From a bacterium (GTDB lineage Bacteria > Bacillota_I > Bacilli_A > RF39 > UBA660): DNA of 50,215 bases. Made by a program: the position numbers and the translations under genes. Location of the stretch: positions 1-50,215 of the forward strand of contig JAUNSN010000005.1 in assembly GCA_030539175.1 (NCBI GenBank), given 5' to 3'. The stretch's first letter is position 1. Each line of letters opens with the position of its first letter. Below the pieces are notes generated by a model. That model was not told where the DNA came from. It ran no database searches and saw nothing but the letters and a program-made list of their open reading frames with translations. This document shows, in pieces, positions 48,521 through 50,215 of the stretch.

Positions 48521-50215
48521 ATGAATATTATTAAATCAAGAGAAGAACTATCTTTAGGAAAAACTATATATGATATGAATTTACGAGTAGTTTATTATGC
48601 TCGTGTATCAACTGAAAAGGATGAACAACTAAATTCTTTATATAATCAATCACAGTATTTTGAAGATTTGATTAATGATGCAAAAAACTGGACTTTTGTT
48701 AATAGTTATATTGATGAAGGAATTAGTGGAACGGGTGTTAACAATAGAAAAAGTTTTTTAAGAATGATAGAAGACGGTTCAGCAGGTCTTTTTGATTTGG
48801 TTTTAACAAAGGAAGTATCAAGATTTGCTCGTAACACAGTTGATAGTATAAAATATACTCAATTTTTACTTACAAAAGGAGTAATAGTAAATTTTATATC
48901 CGATAATATAAATACAATTTATCCTGATAGTGAATTTAGATTAACTTTAATGGCAAGTTTAGCACAAGATGAAGTAAGAAAATTATCAGAAAGAGTTAAG
49001 TTTGGTATGAAAAGGTCTGTAAAAGACGGCAGACTTTTAGGTGGTGGAAATATAACGGGATATAAAAAATTAAATTGTAAACTGACAATTGATGAAGAAG
49101 AATCAAAAATGGTAGAAATGATATTTGATTTATATGCAAGTGGTAAATATGGATTTAGAATTATTTCACAAAAATTAGCTGAAAAAGGATATTTTAATAC
49201 AGTTGGAAAACCACATAATGAAAACACTTTAAAAAGAATTATTCAAAATCCAAGATATAAAGGTTTTTATACGGCAAACCAAAGTTATGTTGAAGATTAC
49301 AAAACACATAAAAAAGTAAGAATTCCTAAAAGTGAATGGATATGTTATAAAGATGATAATATTCCTGCAATAGTAAGTGAAGAAGTTTGGGATAAAGCAA
49401 ATAAGATTTTAGATGAAAGGGTAAAAAAAACGAATAGTAATATTTTAAATAAAGAATGGTTTTTAGAAAATAAAAAATATACTTCTAAACTTATATGTTT
49501 GGAACATAATACAACTTTTATTAAAAAAGGTTGTGGAAGATATACAAGAAGTCCAGTTTGGGTATGTAATGAATATTTAAGAAGGGGACTTAAAGGGTGT
49601 GCATCACCTATAATTTCAGAAGAAGATTTAGATACAATATTCTTAAGACTATTAGATGGTTTTGTAAATAATAAAAAAGCACTTTTAGAAAATATGATTA
49701 ATGACTATAAAATGGTGATATTAAATGTTAACAAAAAAGAAGATTTAGATGTGCTAGTAAACAAAATAAATTATAAAGAAAAGATGAAAGATAAACTATT
49801 AGAATTAGTAACTTCTGGTGATATACCCAATAATGAATTTAAACAAAAAAATGATAAGATTAATGATGAATTATTAATTTTAAAACAGGAACTTATTGAA
49901 AAACAAAACATAAGGGTTTCAGTAAATTATTATGAAAAACAAATAGAAAAAATAAAGAAGTCATTAGAACCTAAGTTAAATATAAAAGACAATTTTAATT
50001 ATTTACTTGATTTATTAGTTGATAAAGTTTATATCTCAAAAGTAAATAATGATAGAAATCATATAAAAATGCAAGTTATTTATAAACTTGATAAAGCAGA
50101 TGAAGTTATAGAACTAGATATAAGCAAAAAAAATCGTAAAGATGGCAAGAGAGAGTCCTTATCAAATGAGGACATTAAAAAAAACAAAGAGTTTCTCTTG
50201 TCAGATACCAACAGG
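48521..50215 (+). CDS. large serine recombinase (3' partial at the window edge)
   Basis: 565 codons without a stop to the right edge. From AGGAAATCGG ATG: catalytic region YYARVSTEKDEQ with the nucleophilic Ser of RVST, YIDEGISGTGV, SRFARN and SLAQDEVRKLSERVKFGM; recombinase domain with NPRYKGFYTANQS; zinc-ribbon-like Cys set (LICLEHN, GCGRY, WVCNEY, GCASPI); coiled coil near 410-490; and a C-terminal strand region. It matches the broken copy at 2058 throughout but lacks the nonsense codon. Most such recombinases end within a few dozen codons of this point. It would integrate and excise the element spanning the rest of the window. Confidence 0.9.
   Translation, partial: MNIIKSREELSLGKTIYDMNLRVVYYARVSTEKDEQLNSLYNQSQYFEDLINDAKNWTFVNSYIDEGISGTGVNNRKSFLRMIEDGSAGLFDLVLTKEVSRFARNTVDSIKYTQFLLTKGVIVNFISDNINTIYPDSEFRLTLMASLAQDEVRKLSERVKFGMKRSVKDGRLLGGGNITGYKKLNCKLTIDEEESKMVEMIFDLYASGKYGFRIISQKLAEKGYFNTVGKPHNENTLKRIIQNPRYKGFYTANQSYVEDYKTHKKVRIPKSEWICYKDDNIPAIVSEEVWDKANKILDERVKKTNSNILNKEWFLENKKYTSKLICLEHNTTFIKKGCGRYTRSPVWVCNEYLRRGLKGCASPIISEEDLDTIFLRLLDGFVNNKKALLENMINDYKMVILNVNKKEDLDVLVNKINYKEKMKDKLLELVTSGDIPNNEFKQKNDKINDELLILKQELIEKQNIRVSVNYYEKQIEKIKKSLEPKLNIKDNFNYLLDLLVDKVYISKVNNDRNHIKMQVIYKLDKADEVIELDISKKNRKDGKRESLSNEDIKKNKEFLLSDTNR

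Noticed and set aside
1-50215. tRNA or rRNA genes, insertion sequences or transposases
   Set aside because: No cloverleaf-like or rRNA-like sequence and no DDE transposase were recognised on either strand by eye.

Overview
The window is very AT-rich, uses the standard code (TGA acts as a stop in ATGA overlaps, TGG encodes Trp) and has strong GGAGG-type ribosome binding sites. With the SpoVT-like regulator, sortase substrate, MobP-type relaxase and large serine recombinases, this points to a low-GC Bacillota, probably an uncultured gut Bacilli or Erysipelotrichia-like bacterium (inference). No rRNA, tRNA or CRISPR array was seen. Nearly all of the window looks like integrated mobile DNA.

Region 1 (1-4.0 kb) looks like the end of one element next to a damaged host gene. 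It holds a PfkB/P-loop kinase fusion, a MazG-like pyrophosphohydrolase, a 45-aa SHOCT-like protein and a large serine recombinase killed by one in-frame TAA. A 64-codon fragment of a penicillin-binding protein transpeptidase domain follows, cut at both ends. Region 2 (4.0-5.8 kb) has a small unknown gene, a tandem-HTH repressor and a LysR regulator.

Region 3 (5.8-14.8 kb) is the most interesting part. LysR is divergent from an operon that starts with an uncatalogued 26-aa peptide ending CHYHI, then a strong stem-loop, then a radical SAM/SPASM enzyme. It continues with a TetM-like ribosome-protection GTPase, an unusual SAM-dependent transferase, an alanine racemase-fold enzyme, an MccF-like S66 peptidase, a second methyltransferase, a MORN-repeat protein and an M29 aminopeptidase. 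I read this as a candidate RiPP pathway: precursor, maturase, tailoring, trimming and self-protection. I see no dedicated exporter. Region 4 (14.8-21.3 kb) has a SpoVT-like regulator with a coiled-coil partner, an acyl-CoA-ligase-like enzyme coupled to a hybrid histidine kinase with degenerate catalytic motifs, a nucleotidyltransferase and an unknown protein.

Region 5 (21.4-50.2 kb) is a conjugation module. It starts with a strong promoter, a leader ORF and an attenuator-like hairpin. It then encodes a thioester/SpaA surface adhesin, SSB, VirB2-, VirB6-, VirB3- and VirB4-like proteins, an M23 hydrolase, a repeat-rich oriT-like gap, accessory DNA-binding proteins, a relaxase, the VirD4-like coupling protein, a sortase and a 2138-aa ArdC-like/methylase/helicase protein. 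It ends with a second SHOCT-like gene and an intact serine recombinase running off the right edge. The simplest model is an ICE from about 3.87 kb to just beyond the window, carrying the peptide cluster as cargo and inserted into a PBP gene that a related, now decayed element had already entered. Both flanks are needed to test this.
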